This document shows, piece by piece, positions 1 through 6,071 of a stretch of DNA of 6,802 nucleotides (the stretch's first letter is position 1; each line of letters opens with the position of its first letter). The stretch comes from an uncultured Atopobiaceae bacterium (GTDB taxonomy: Bacteria > Actinomycetota > Coriobacteriia > Coriobacteriales > Atopobiaceae): the NCBI GenBank assembly GCA_905233865.1, contig CAJOGH010000050.1:1-6802 (forward strand), given 5' to 3'. The notes under the pieces were generated by a model that was given only the letters and a program-made list of their open reading frames with translations, ran no database searches and was not told the origin of the DNA. A program made the translations under genes and the position numbers.

Positions 1-1014
1 ATTAATGGCTGGTTCAAGGAGATGCGGAACATTACGAGCGTCAACCTTAAGAACTTGGACCTCACGTACTGTGTCGACATGCAGACGGCATTCAAGGAGT
101 GTACGAGCCTTGTGAGCGTCGATCTGTCAGGCAAGGGCTTTGACGCAGCTGAGAACATGTCGGCGCTGTTCAAGGGGTGCACGTCCCTCAAGACTGTTGA
201 CTTGCGAGGGTGCAAGGCCTCCAAGCTCGAAAACTGCGGTGAAATGTTTTCAGGTTGCACGGCTCTCGCGTCAGTTGACATGTCGTCTTTTGTCGCTCCT
301 TCACTCAGCAGTGCAAATGACATGTTTAGCGGCTGCACCTCACTGCTCACTGTGAACATTCAGGGTCTTGTTCCCAATGGTGAAGTGGACACGGATTTCA
401 TGTTTGATGGTTGTGACAAGCTTGTTGGACTGACGGTTGGCAGGGGTTTTGCCTTTGACGAATTGCTGTTTCTCCGCGACGCCACCTGGACCTCGACGGC
501 CGATGGGCGCACGTACGCCACTGCCAACCTTCCCAGCAACGTGGCGGCCACCTACTACATTCCCGGAACTGCCGGCGAGCCCGCCAAGCCCGTGGCTCCC
601 GTGGGCAGGATGCCGCTTGAGCGCCTGTACAACCCAAACAGCGGCGAGCACTTCTATACCAGCGAGGCCAACGAGCGCAACACGCTCGTGGAGCTTGGCT
701 GGGTCGATGAGGGACTGGGCTGGACCGCTCCGACGACGTCCAAGACGCCTGTGTACCGCCTGTATAACGAGTACGCAGGAGAGCACCACTACACCATGGA
801 CGTCGGCGAGCGTGAGGCTCTTGTCGCCCTGGGCTGGAACTACGAGGGACTCGGCTGGTACTCCGATGACGCCAAGGGTGCGGTGCTGTATCGCCTGTAC
901 AACCCCAACGAGCCGGCCAACAACCACCACTACACGCCCTGGGAATCCGAGCGTGAGGCGCTTGTCGAGCTCGGTTGGACCTATGAGGGCACGGCCTGGT
1001 ACGGCGTTGCCTAG
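1..1014 (+). CDS. BspA-like leucine-rich-repeat surface protein with C-terminal DUF5648-type repeats (5' partial)
   Basis: The frame is open from base 1 and reads INGWFKE before the first Met codon at base 22. That Met sits in the middle of a repeat, so it is not the start, and the gene begins outside the window. About 337 residues are visible. Counting from the Met at base 22, residues 24-150 are BspA/DUF285 leucine-rich repeats of the type F-x-G-C-T-S-L-x-x-V-D-L. Residues 151-195 are the usual end of such a domain (ATWTSTADGRTY, then LPSNVAATYY). Residues 199-330 are three DUF5648-like repeats (RLYN, GEHxYT, LGW, EGLGW). Proteins of this family are secreted adhesins or surface proteins in oral and gut bacteria. 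The signal peptide would be upstream and is not visible. There is no C-terminal LPxTG signal or hydrophobic tail, so any wall attachment must come from elsewhere, perhaps from the terminal repeats (inference). The ligand is unknown. A small glyoxalase gene follows 23 bases downstream. Confidence 0.88.
   Translation: MNGWFKEMRNITSVNLKNLDLTYCVDMQTAFKECTSLVSVDLSGKGFDAAENMSALFKGCTSLKTVDLRGCKASKLENCGEMFSGCTALASVDMSSFVAPSLSSANDMFSGCTSLLTVNIQGLVPNGEVDTDFMFDGCDKLVGLTVGRGFAFDELLFLRDATWTSTADGRTYATANLPSNVAATYYIPGTAGEPAKPVAPVGRMPLERLYNPNSGEHFYTSEANERNTLVELGWVDEGLGWTAPTTSKTPVYRLYNEYAGEHHYTMDVGEREALVALGWNYEGLGWYSDDAKGAVLYRLYNPNEPANNHHYTPWESEREALVELGWTYEGTAWYGVA
91..480 (+). repeat. Tandem BspA/DUF285 leucine-rich repeats, 26-residue period
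   Basis: The repeat-initial Phe codons fall at bases 91, 169, 247, 325 and 403, an exact 78-base (26-residue) period. The first four units keep the F-x-x-C-T-x-L core (FKECTSL, FKGCTSL, FSGCTAL, FSGCTSL). The fifth begins FDGCDKL and then diverges. The array continues to the left of the window, because the first visible residues also fit the repeat pattern. The region is about half GC, clearly lower than the sequence from about 480 onward. Confidence 0.85.
616..1011 (+). repeat. Three tandem DUF5648-like C-terminal repeats
   Basis: The RLYN motif recurs at residues 201, 246 and 291 (counted from the Met at base 22), an exact 45-residue (135-base) spacing. Each unit runs RLYN, then GEH/NHH plus YT, then an E-R-x-x-L-V-x-L-GW helix-like segment, then EG-L/T-G/A-W. 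The third unit has a two-residue insertion (NEPANNHH) and ends the protein at WYGVA. Such repeats typically come last in secreted proteins and may help hold the protein at the cell surface. That role is an inference from position, since the family is named only as a domain of unknown function. Confidence 0.8.
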
Positions 1015-1028
1015 TCTTGTATCCGAAT

Positions 1029-1033
1029 GGAGG
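1029..1033 (+). promoter_or_regulatory. Ribosome binding site (GGAGG) of the VOC gene
   Basis: GGAGG lies 4 bases before the ATG at 1038. It decides the start in favour of that ATG over an in-frame TTG at 1017, which lies upstream of the site and would give a seven-residue extension lacking family similarity. Confidence 0.75.
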
Positions 1034-1037
1034 ACCC

Positions 1038-1406
1038 ATGAGGGCACAGTTCGTACATCGCTGCACGCACGTCCTGGACAAGGAGGCAACCATCGCGTTC
1101 TACCAGGAGGCGCTCGGCTTTCACGTGGTTCGCGAGAAGGGCCCTGAGGACGGGTCCTGGACCAACACCTTCATGGCCAACGACGAGAGCCCCTTTGAGC
1201 TCGAGCTCACGTGGAATCGCGGTCGCACGGAGCCGTACGAGAACGGTGGCAAGGACGTCCACATCGCGTTTCGTGTGGACGACTACGACGCCTACCACGC
1301 GCTTCACGAGCGTATGGGCTGCATCGTGAAGGAGAACCCGCGCATGGGGCTGTACTTCATCGTTGACCCAGACGGCCAGTGGATCGAGATCCTTCCCATG
1401 CATTAG
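1038..1406 (+). CDS. Glyoxalase I-like VOC family metalloenzyme
   Basis: This 122-residue protein has the single-chain length of bacterial glyoxalase I (lactoylglutathione lyase), a dimer of βαβββ vicinal-oxygen-chelate folds. All four metal-ligand positions of GloA can be matched: His7 (FVHRCTHVLD), Glu56 (ELELTWN), His75 (DVHIAFRVDD) and Glu117 (DPDGQWIEILP). The helix FYQEALGF and the C-terminal VDPDGQWIEI strand are classic family signatures. GloA isomerises the hemithioacetal of methylglyoxal and glutathione. Many anaerobic actinobacteria are thought to lack glutathione, so the thiol cofactor or even the substrate may differ here (inference). It probably acts in the cytosol. Methylglyoxal arises from triose phosphate, which fits loosely with the sugar genes nearby, but this gene is on the opposite strand. 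No terminator separates it from the surface-protein gene, so it may be read from that transcript. The start follows the GGAGG site. Confidence 0.85.
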   Translation: MRAQFVHRCTHVLDKEATIAFYQEALGFHVVREKGPEDGSWTNTFMANDESPFELELTWNRGRTEPYENGGKDVHIAFRVDDYDAYHALHERMGCIVKENPRMGLYFIVDPDGQWIEILPMH

Positions 1407-1448
1407 GCTGTAGGCTGCTGCCGCAAAGCCGTAGACCGAACCCTTTGC

Positions 1449-3362
1449 CTATCGCTCGCGACAGCTCTCGCCAAGAATGCCGTCGCTGTAGGCCGCGAGC
1501 AGGTCGTCCAGGTCGGATATCTGATGGCGGATCTCGTCGCCGGTGTCGGTGTCGCACACGCGCAGGGGCCGTGGCGCCTCGAAGATGGTCAGCTCATGCG
1601 CGGGCACGATGTCGGCGTCCTCGAGGAGGGCGGCTCGTATGCCCTGGAAGGCCTTGTGGGCCTTGAGGCGCATGCCATGCTCGTCAGAGATGAGCGTGTA
1701 GCCGGCTATGCCCGTCACCTTGTGGTAGGCCTGACAAAAGCCTCCATCTATCACAAGCAGGCGGCCGTCGGCACGCACCGGCGTATCGCCGTCGGCCTCG
1801 CGCACGGGCGTGTGTCCGTTCACGATGTGCGAGTCTGCGCCGCGGCAGCCAAACTCACGCAGGATCCGTTCGCACACGTCTTTGTTGCGCGCAAGGTGGA
1901 AGTAGGGGTCTTGGGGCTCATCCCATGCCTCTCGCTCCACCACGTAGGCCCGCTCGAAGGTCTTGGTCACGCGCCCCGCAAGAGGGGAGTGCGCGCCGCA
2001 CGACAGGTACCACATCCAGTCCAGGGCCCGCTGGTCGCCCGTGGCCCAGGCACGGCGGGCCATGCGTTCCACGTAGTCAAGCAGGGCGCGTCCCCCGTAG
2101 GTCTTGCCGTCGGAGACGATTTGCGCAAAGGTGCCGTCGCCGTTGAGCGGGATGCAGCCATGAAAGAGCAGGTTATTGTTGCGCACAAGGTAGACGGACC
2201 CATGGTCAAAGAGGAAGCCAGCGTGGCGCCTTAGGCGGTCGGAGTCTGCGAAGGCGCGCATGAGCCCCTCCATTACGCGTTGCTCGCCCTCTGTCAGTCT
2301 CGACGGCTCGCGTGGGTCCACCGTGGGGAAGTCACGCGTCCTGAGCGTCCAGTCTCTCTCGCCTATGCGCACAGTTCCCGCAGTCAGGTCAAGCGACCCC
2401 AAAAGGCAGCGGTCCTCCATCTCCCAGTTGGGGTGACGCGCTATCGTCTGCTCCATAAGCTTGAACAGGATGACGTTGGCGGCCTTCTCGAGCCGTGTCA
2501 TTCCGTCCTCGTCCGCGTACGTCTCGTCGGCAAAGAGGGCAAGCTCGCGCAACGACACACCGTAGCTGCTCTCGAGTACGTCCAGCGTCCCGTAGTGAGC
2601 ACATATGCGCACGACCGCCGCCGCGCAGACCTCGGATCCCGCCGCGGCGCCCATCCAGGCTATGTCATGGTTGCCCCATTGGACGTCCACCTCGCCACGC
2701 GTCATGAGCTTGTCAACAATGCGATCCCCACGAGGCCCGCGATCGTAGACGTCGCCCACAACATGTAGGCGCGCGACAGACAGTCGCTTGATCAATGCGG
2801 CCAGCGAGCATATGAAGTCATCTGTCGCCTCGGCGGCGATGATCGCTCCCAAGATGGACTTGTGGTACGCATGGTGGGCGGATTGCGCCCCGAGGCTCAC
2901 GTGCAGCAGCTCGTCGATGATATAGGCGTACTCCTCGGGCATGAGCTTGCGCACGTGCGAGCGCGTGTAGCAGTCAGAGAGCGTTCGGGCCAACTCGATC
3001 AGGCGCATGAGCGCGTTCCAGTACCACTCCCAAGCGATTTCGCCGCGTGAGCGCTCGAGCTCCAGCTTCTCCTCGGGGTAGTAGATGAGTGTGCAGAGGT
3101 CCGCCTGCTCTCGCGCGTCTAGGCGCCCCTCAAACACCCGCTCGACGCGCTCTCTGATCACGCCCGAGCTGTTGTTGAGGATGTGCACGAACGCACCCAG
3201 CTCCCCGTGCACGTCGGAGATGAAGTGCTCCGTGCCACGAGGGAGCTGCAGGATTGCCTGCAGGTTGATGATCTCGGTGTATGCCGACGCGCGCGTGGGA
3301 AACTGACGAGCCAGGAGCTGCAGATACTGCATCCTCTCGTCCGACAAGACACGCTCCTGCAT
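1449..3362 (-). CDS. fbp: Fructose-1,6-bisphosphatase, class III
   Basis: Hydrolyses fructose 1,6-bisphosphate to fructose 6-phosphate plus phosphate in the cytosol, the gluconeogenic step opposing phosphofructokinase. The 637-residue length matches the long class III (Bacillus subtilis Fbp) family, unrelated to classes I and II. The calcineurin-like metallophosphatase motifs are present in order: SDVHGE (Asp50, His52), VVGDVYDRG (Asp204, Asp207), WGNHD (Asn231, His232, Asp233), LLFHGCIPLNGDG (His401) and VNGHTPV (His517), followed by the family-specific IDGGFCQAYHKVTGIAGYTL. I chose the ATG at 3360-3362 because AGGAGG lies 8 bases upstream. A TTG at 3399-3401 would add 13 residues but has no comparable site. 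It lies 69 bases after fruK on the same strand with no clear terminator between, so it is probably cotranscribed. Known homologues need Mn2+ and are activated by phosphoenolpyruvate in B. subtilis. The sequence here is intact. Confidence 0.95.
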   Translation of the reverse strand: MQERVLSDERMQYLQLLARQFPTRASAYTEIINLQAILQLPRGTEHFISDVHGELGAFVHILNNSSGVIRERVERVFEGRLDAREQADLCTLIYYPEEKLELERSRGEIAWEWYWNALMRLIELARTLSDCYTRSHVRKLMPEEYAYIIDELLHVSLGAQSAHHAYHKSILGAIIAAEATDDFICSLAALIKRLSVARLHVVGDVYDRGPRGDRIVDKLMTRGEVDVQWGNHDIAWMGAAAGSEVCAAAVVRICAHYGTLDVLESSYGVSLRELALFADETYADEDGMTRLEKAANVILFKLMEQTIARHPNWEMEDRCLLGSLDLTAGTVRIGERDWTLRTRDFPTVDPREPSRLTEGEQRVMEGLMRAFADSDRLRRHAGFLFDHGSVYLVRNNNLLFHGCIPLNGDGTFAQIVSDGKTYGGRALLDYVERMARRAWATGDQRALDWMWYLSCGAHSPLAGRVTKTFERAYVVEREAWDEPQDPYFHLARNKDVCERILREFGCRGADSHIVNGHTPVREADGDTPVRADGRLLVIDGGFCQAYHKVTGIAGYTLISDEHGMRLKAHKAFQGIRAALLEDADIVPAHELTIFEAPRPLRVCDTDTGDEIRHQISDLDDLLAAYSDGILGESCRER

Positions 3363-3370
3363 CAGGACGC

Positions 3371-3376
3371 CCTCCT
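3371..3376 (-). promoter_or_regulatory. Ribosome binding site (AGGAGG) of fbp
   Basis: On the minus strand AGGAGG lies 8 bases before the ATG at 3360-3362. It sets the start of fbp, in preference to the in-frame TTG at 3399-3401, which lies upstream of this site. Confidence 0.75.
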
Positions 3377-3431
3377 GCCTTAGTCTGTGTGAATTGTCCA
3401 AGTCTGGTCGCAGGGCCAGCCGTCGAGCTCG

Positions 3432-4349
3432 CTACTCGACAACCTCCACCTGAATCTGCTTCTCCAGCTCGTCAACGAGCGCGAGGTCGCCAATGCCGGC
3501 GGACATGGCAACGTTGGCGCCGGTAGCCATCGCGCGTCGCAGCGCGGGCTCCACGGCGTCGCGGTCCTGGTGCCAGATGGACAGGAACGCGGCGAGCGTA
3601 GAGTCGCCGGCGCACGCCGTGGAGAGCACCTTCACCTTGGCCGCAGTCGCGTGGTAGACGTGCCTGTCGTCAATGAAGTACGCACCAGCGCCGCCTAGCG
3701 TGCACAGGATGTTGCGCGCACCGCGGTCGTGGATGGTGTGCAGCGCGGCAACGACCTGCTCGGGCGAGCCAGCATCCACGCCAAAGATCTGCTCGATCTC
3801 CTCGTCGTTGGGCTTGATGAGCAGGGGCTTGCGCTCCACGAGCTCCTTGAGGTGAGCGTGCGACACGTCTAGAATCAGGTCGATCCCGCGCTCGGCGCAC
3901 ACGTCGGCCAGCTCGTCATAGTAGCTTGCGTCCATCTCCGGAGACAGCGAGCCGCTCACCACGAGCGTGTCCATATCCTCTGTCTTGCGAATCATGTCGA
4001 GCATCTCAAGCTGGTGCTCGCGCGAGACAGGAGCTCCCGCGTTGGGCATGACGTACTCGCAGTCACCGGCATTCACGAACGTGTTCACGCGCGTGATGCC
4101 GTCGGCCTCGACGCTCACGACCGGGCAGGTCTTGGCTGCCTCCTCGGCAATCCAGCGTCCGGTAAACCCGCCAAAGAAGCCCATGATCGTCGACGGCGTG
4201 CCGTAGTGGTCCAGAACGAACGACACGTTAAGACCCTTGCCGTTGGGGGAGTACGAGGCGTCGCGCGTGCGCGTGACCCGGTTGGGGTGCAGACCGTCGC
4301 AGGTGACCACCATGTCGATGGCGGGGTTGGTCGTGAGCGTGTAGATCAT
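3432..4349 (-). CDS. fruK: 1-phosphofructokinase (PfkB family)
   Basis: Phosphorylates fructose 1-phosphate, the product of the fructose PTS, to fructose 1,6-bisphosphate with ATP in the cytosol. The 305-residue length is typical of FruK and LacC kinases of the PfkB/ribokinase fold. Visible motifs are TTNPAID (residues 6-12), the substrate-binding NGKGLNVS (36-43), GFFGGFTG (57-64, typical of FruK), SGSLSP (132-137, PfkB signature), LIKPNDEE (177-184) and the C-terminal anion hole with catalytic base, here CAGDS (Asp249). Most family members have GAGDS, so the first Gly is replaced by Cys246. The remaining motif is intact, and I expect an active enzyme. AAAGGAA lies 4 bases before the ATG. 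A tagatose-6-phosphate kinase of the LacC type is the main alternative, but adjacency to a fructose PTS and fbp favours FruK. It is preceded by its own probable promoter and by the fruA terminator. Confidence 0.93.
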   Translation of the reverse strand: MIYTLTTNPAIDMVVTCDGLHPNRVTRTRDASYSPNGKGLNVSFVLDHYGTPSTIMGFFGGFTGRWIAEEAAKTCPVVSVEADGITRVNTFVNAGDCEYVMPNAGAPVSREHQLEMLDMIRKTEDMDTLVVSGSLSPEMDASYYDELADVCAERGIDLILDVSHAHLKELVERKPLLIKPNDEEIEQIFGVDAGSPEQVVAALHTIHDRGARNILCTLGGAGAYFIDDRHVYHATAAKVKVLSTACAGDSTLAAFLSIWHQDRDAVEPALRRAMATGANVAMSAGIGDLALVDELEKQIQVEVVE

Positions 4350-4380
4350 GGTGTTCCTTTCGGTTGGGCCTCACGGTTCA

Positions 4381-4386
4381 AGCGCT
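4381..4386. promoter_or_regulatory. AGCGCT motif in the fruK leader
   Basis: A perfect 6-base palindrome lies just downstream of the fruK -10 box, near the expected transcription start. The same hexamer occurs twice in the fruA upstream palindrome (6072-6086). It may be a half-site for a shared regulator. A 6-base match is weak evidence, and the hexamer also occurs by chance within coding sequence (for example near 3050). Confidence 0.2.
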
Positions 4387-4392
4387 ATTTGC

Positions 4393-4420
4393 ATTATAGG
4401 ACTGTCACGTGCTCGTCCAT
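4393..4420 (-). promoter_or_regulatory. Probable fruK(-fbp) promoter with perfect -10 box
   Basis: The minus strand carries an exact TATAAT at 4393-4398, about 43 bases before the fruK ATG, which implies a leader of roughly 35 bases. The -35 region is poor: TGGACG with a 15-base spacer or ATGGAC with 16. A strong -10 with a weak -35 is common at regulated promoters. The position between the fruA terminator and fruK makes it the natural promoter for fruK and fbp. Confidence 0.6.
4399..4418. promoter_or_regulatory. Imperfect palindrome filling the fruK promoter spacer (candidate operator)
   Basis: The sequence is GGAC-tgt-CACGTG-ctc-GTCC, pairing at 7 of 10 positions about a central CACGTG. 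It abuts the -10 box directly and occupies the whole interval up to the -35 region, so a dimeric regulator bound here would block RNA polymerase. DeoR-type (FruR) or LacI-type regulators usually control fructose genes, but the regulator is not in this window and its identity is unknown. Confidence 0.45.
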
Positions 4421-4458
4421 GCGTGTCTCGGCGGACGATAAGAGCTCACACGAGCAAC

Positions 4459-4492
4459 AAAAAACTCGGCAGGCCGCAAGCGACCTGCCGAG
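4459..4492 (-). terminator. Intrinsic terminator downstream of fruA
   Basis: On the minus strand a perfect 9-bp stem (CTCGGCAGG / CCTGCCGAG, bases 4465-4473 and 4484-4492) with a 10-base loop is followed at once by TTTTTTG. It begins 20 bases after the fruA stop codon. It should end transcripts from the aldolase and fruA side before they reach fruK, at least in part. Confidence 0.9.
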
Positions 4493-4512
4493 CAAAGGGT
4501 TGGCGCAAAAGG

Positions 4513-6003
4513 CTACTCAGCCTTGTGCTCCTTGTTGTACTGGCTCCTCTTGAAGACGAGGAACAGCAGGCCGCCGATGACGGAGGCAACGAGGATGCCC
4601 AGGACCCACATGAGGCCGTTGGTCACGACGGGCAGGATCAGGAATCCGCCGTGGGGCGCGGGGGAGTGGACGTTGAACACGAAGCTCAGGATGGCGCCGA
4701 TGGACGAGCTGAGCATCATGATGGGCATGACGGGCCAGATGTTGGCGGTCATGAAGGGAATGGCACCCTCGGTGATGTGGGTGCAGCCCAGCACAAAGTT
4801 GACGATGCCGGCGTTGAACTCGTCCTCGGTGAAGTACTTCCTGCCAACGACAGTGGCAAAGGTGGTGACCAGGGGAGGAACGATGCAGGCGGCGGAGACG
4901 GCAGCCATGATGGCGGTGCCGGAGCCGTCGGTGATGCCAGCGGCGACGTCGGCACTCATGAGGGCGACGCCAGTGGTGTAGGCAGCCTTGTTGACGGGGC
5001 CACCCATGTCAAAGGCGCACATGCAGCCAATGGCAAGGCCAAGCAGGAAGATGTTGTTGCCGCTGGCCAGGCCAGTGAGGAAGTCCATCATGGCCTTGTT
5101 GATGGTGACCATGGGGCCAGAGATGCCCAGCATGACGAGGCCAACGATGAAGGTGGAGAACAGGGGGTACAGGAAGATGGCCTTGAGGCCGTCGAGCGTC
5201 TTGGGCAGGCCAGAGAAGATCTTCTCGAGCAGGAGCACGACATAGCCGGACAGGAAGCCGCCGACGATGCCGCCCAGGAAGCCAAAGCCAACGCCCTCGC
5301 CTGAGGGGTCGATCATGCCGGTGTCAGCAAGGACGGGCAGGCCGGTGATGGCGATCATACCAGCGATGAAGCCAGGAACAAGGCCGGGACGCTTGGCGAT
5401 GGACTGCGCGATGTAGGCGGAGAGCACGGGAACCATGAGGTTCATGCCAATGCCACCGATGATCTTGAGCATCGCGGCAAAGGTGTTGTACTGCTCGTTG
5501 GTGGAGTCAAACGAGAAGATGCCCCATAGGAACGAAACGGCGGTCAGGACACCGCCGGCGACCACGAACGGGAGCATGTGAGAGACGCCGTTCATCAGGT
5601 GCTTGTAGATGATGTGGCCGACGCTCTCCTTCTCGGCGGGGGCATCAGCTGCGCTGGCGTTGGCGACAGCCTCGGAGACCTCGCCTGTGGCCTCGGCGTT
5701 GAGCGCGCGCTCGATGAGCTCGGTCGCGGCCTCAACGGACAGGCACTTGGAAACGCCAACGTTGACCTGGGGCTTGCCGGCAAAGCGCTGGGCATCCACG
5801 TCCTTGTCGGCCGCGATGACGACAGCCTTTGCCTCCTTGATCTCGGCGGCAGTGATCTCGTCCTCAATGCCGACCTGGCCGTGGGTCTCGACCTTGATGG
5901 TCAGGCCCTTGGCTGCTGCCGCGTCCTCCAGGGCCTTCTTGGCCATGAAGGTGTGGGCGATGCCCGTCGGGCAGCCCGTTGCGGCTACGATGTCGTATGC
6001 CAT
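4513..6003 (-). CDS. fruA: Fructose-specific PTS permease, fused EIIB-EIIC
   Basis: Imports fructose across the cytoplasmic membrane while phosphorylating it to fructose 1-phosphate. The 496 residues comprise an N-terminal EIIB-fructose domain (about 1-103) with phosphocysteine Cys11 in AATGCPTGIAHTFMA, an Ala/Glu-rich linker (about 104-126), and a multi-spanning EIIC domain starting at GHIIYKHLMNGVSHMLPFVVAGG. EIIC signatures include the FDMGGPVNKAA segment (331-341), THITEGAIPF (408-417) and SPAPHGG (447-453). The tail SQYNKEHKAE is charged and cytosolic. No EIIA domain is present at either end, so phosphate must come from a separate EIIA encoded outside this window. AGGAAAGGAAG precedes the ATG. 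The gene ends 20 bases before a strong terminator and follows the aldolase gene by 103 bases. Mannose- or mannosylglycerate-type substrates are possible for this family, but the adjacent fruK supports fructose. Confidence 0.94.
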   Translation of the reverse strand: MAYDIVAATGCPTGIAHTFMAKKALEDAAAAKGLTIKVETHGQVGIEDEITAAEIKEAKAVVIAADKDVDAQRFAGKPQVNVGVSKCLSVEAATELIERALNAEATGEVSEAVANASAADAPAEKESVGHIIYKHLMNGVSHMLPFVVAGGVLTAVSFLWGIFSFDSTNEQYNTFAAMLKIIGGIGMNLMVPVLSAYIAQSIAKRPGLVPGFIAGMIAITGLPVLADTGMIDPSGEGVGFGFLGGIVGGFLSGYVVLLLEKIFSGLPKTLDGLKAIFLYPLFSTFIVGLVMLGISGPMVTINKAMMDFLTGLASGNNIFLLGLAIGCMCAFDMGGPVNKAAYTTGVALMSADVAAGITDGSGTAIMAAVSAACIVPPLVTTFATVVGRKYFTEDEFNAGIVNFVLGCTHITEGAIPFMTANIWPVMPIMMLSSSIGAILSFVFNVHSPAPHGGFLILPVVTNGLMWVLGILVASVIGGLLFLVFKRSQYNKEHKAE

Positions 6004-6022
6004 GCAACTTCCTTTCCTCTTT

Positions 6023-6037
6023 TGTGCCTACGGCACA
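6023..6037 (-). other. Small hairpin just upstream of the fruA ribosome binding site
   Basis: TGTGCC-GTA-GGCACA forms a perfect 6-bp stem with a 3-base loop, ending 4 bases before the AGGAAAGGAAG ribosome binding site on the minus strand. No T-run follows it, so it is not a terminator. It could affect mRNA stability or translation, or be a DNA binding palindrome. Confidence 0.35.
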
Positions 6038-6048
6038 TCCTTCCTTCG

Positions 6049-6062
6049 GGGGCGTCTGCCCC
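6049..6062 (-). other. Small GC-rich hairpin in the aldolase-fruA gap
   Basis: GGGGC-AGAC-GCCCC forms a 5-bp stem with a 4-base loop on the minus strand, about 45 bases before fruA. It lacks a T-run and so is not an intrinsic terminator. It may act as a processing or stability element between the aldolase and fruA cistrons. Confidence 0.3.
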
Positions 6063-6071
6063 TATACACAC

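Noticed and set aside
340..1089. 249-codon minus-strand frame opposite the surface protein and VOC genes
   Set aside because: It spans the ends of two real genes on the other strand and mirrors their repeats. No domain is recognisable.
437..1147. 236-codon plus-strand frame overlapping the surface protein gene
   Set aside because: It is out of frame with the repeat-bearing gene and has an Arg/Pro/Thr-rich product typical of a shifted high-GC frame.
1407..1448. Bidirectional terminator between the convergent VOC and fbp genes
   Set aside because: Only 4-bp GGCT/AGCC pairings without a T-run on either strand can be found. Termination there, if any, is not visible as an intrinsic hairpin.
1524..2234. 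236-codon open frame on the plus strand opposite fbp
   Set aside because: It is a shadow of the class III FBPase gene. It has no ribosome binding site or recognisable domain.
4403..4408. GTGACA on the minus strand as a -35 box for fruK
   Set aside because: It matches TTGACA at five of six bases but lies only 4 bases from the -10 box, far short of the 15-19 bases needed.
4444..4455. GCTC-ACAC-GAGC dyad just beyond the fruA terminator
   Set aside because: The arms are only 4 bases long, which is easily expected by chance in GC-rich DNA.
4348..5304. 318-codon open frame on the plus strand opposite fruA
   Set aside because: It is antisense to the well-supported EIIB-EIIC gene, has a low-complexity Gly/Asp/His-rich product with no family resemblance, and is explained by the codon bias of the true gene.
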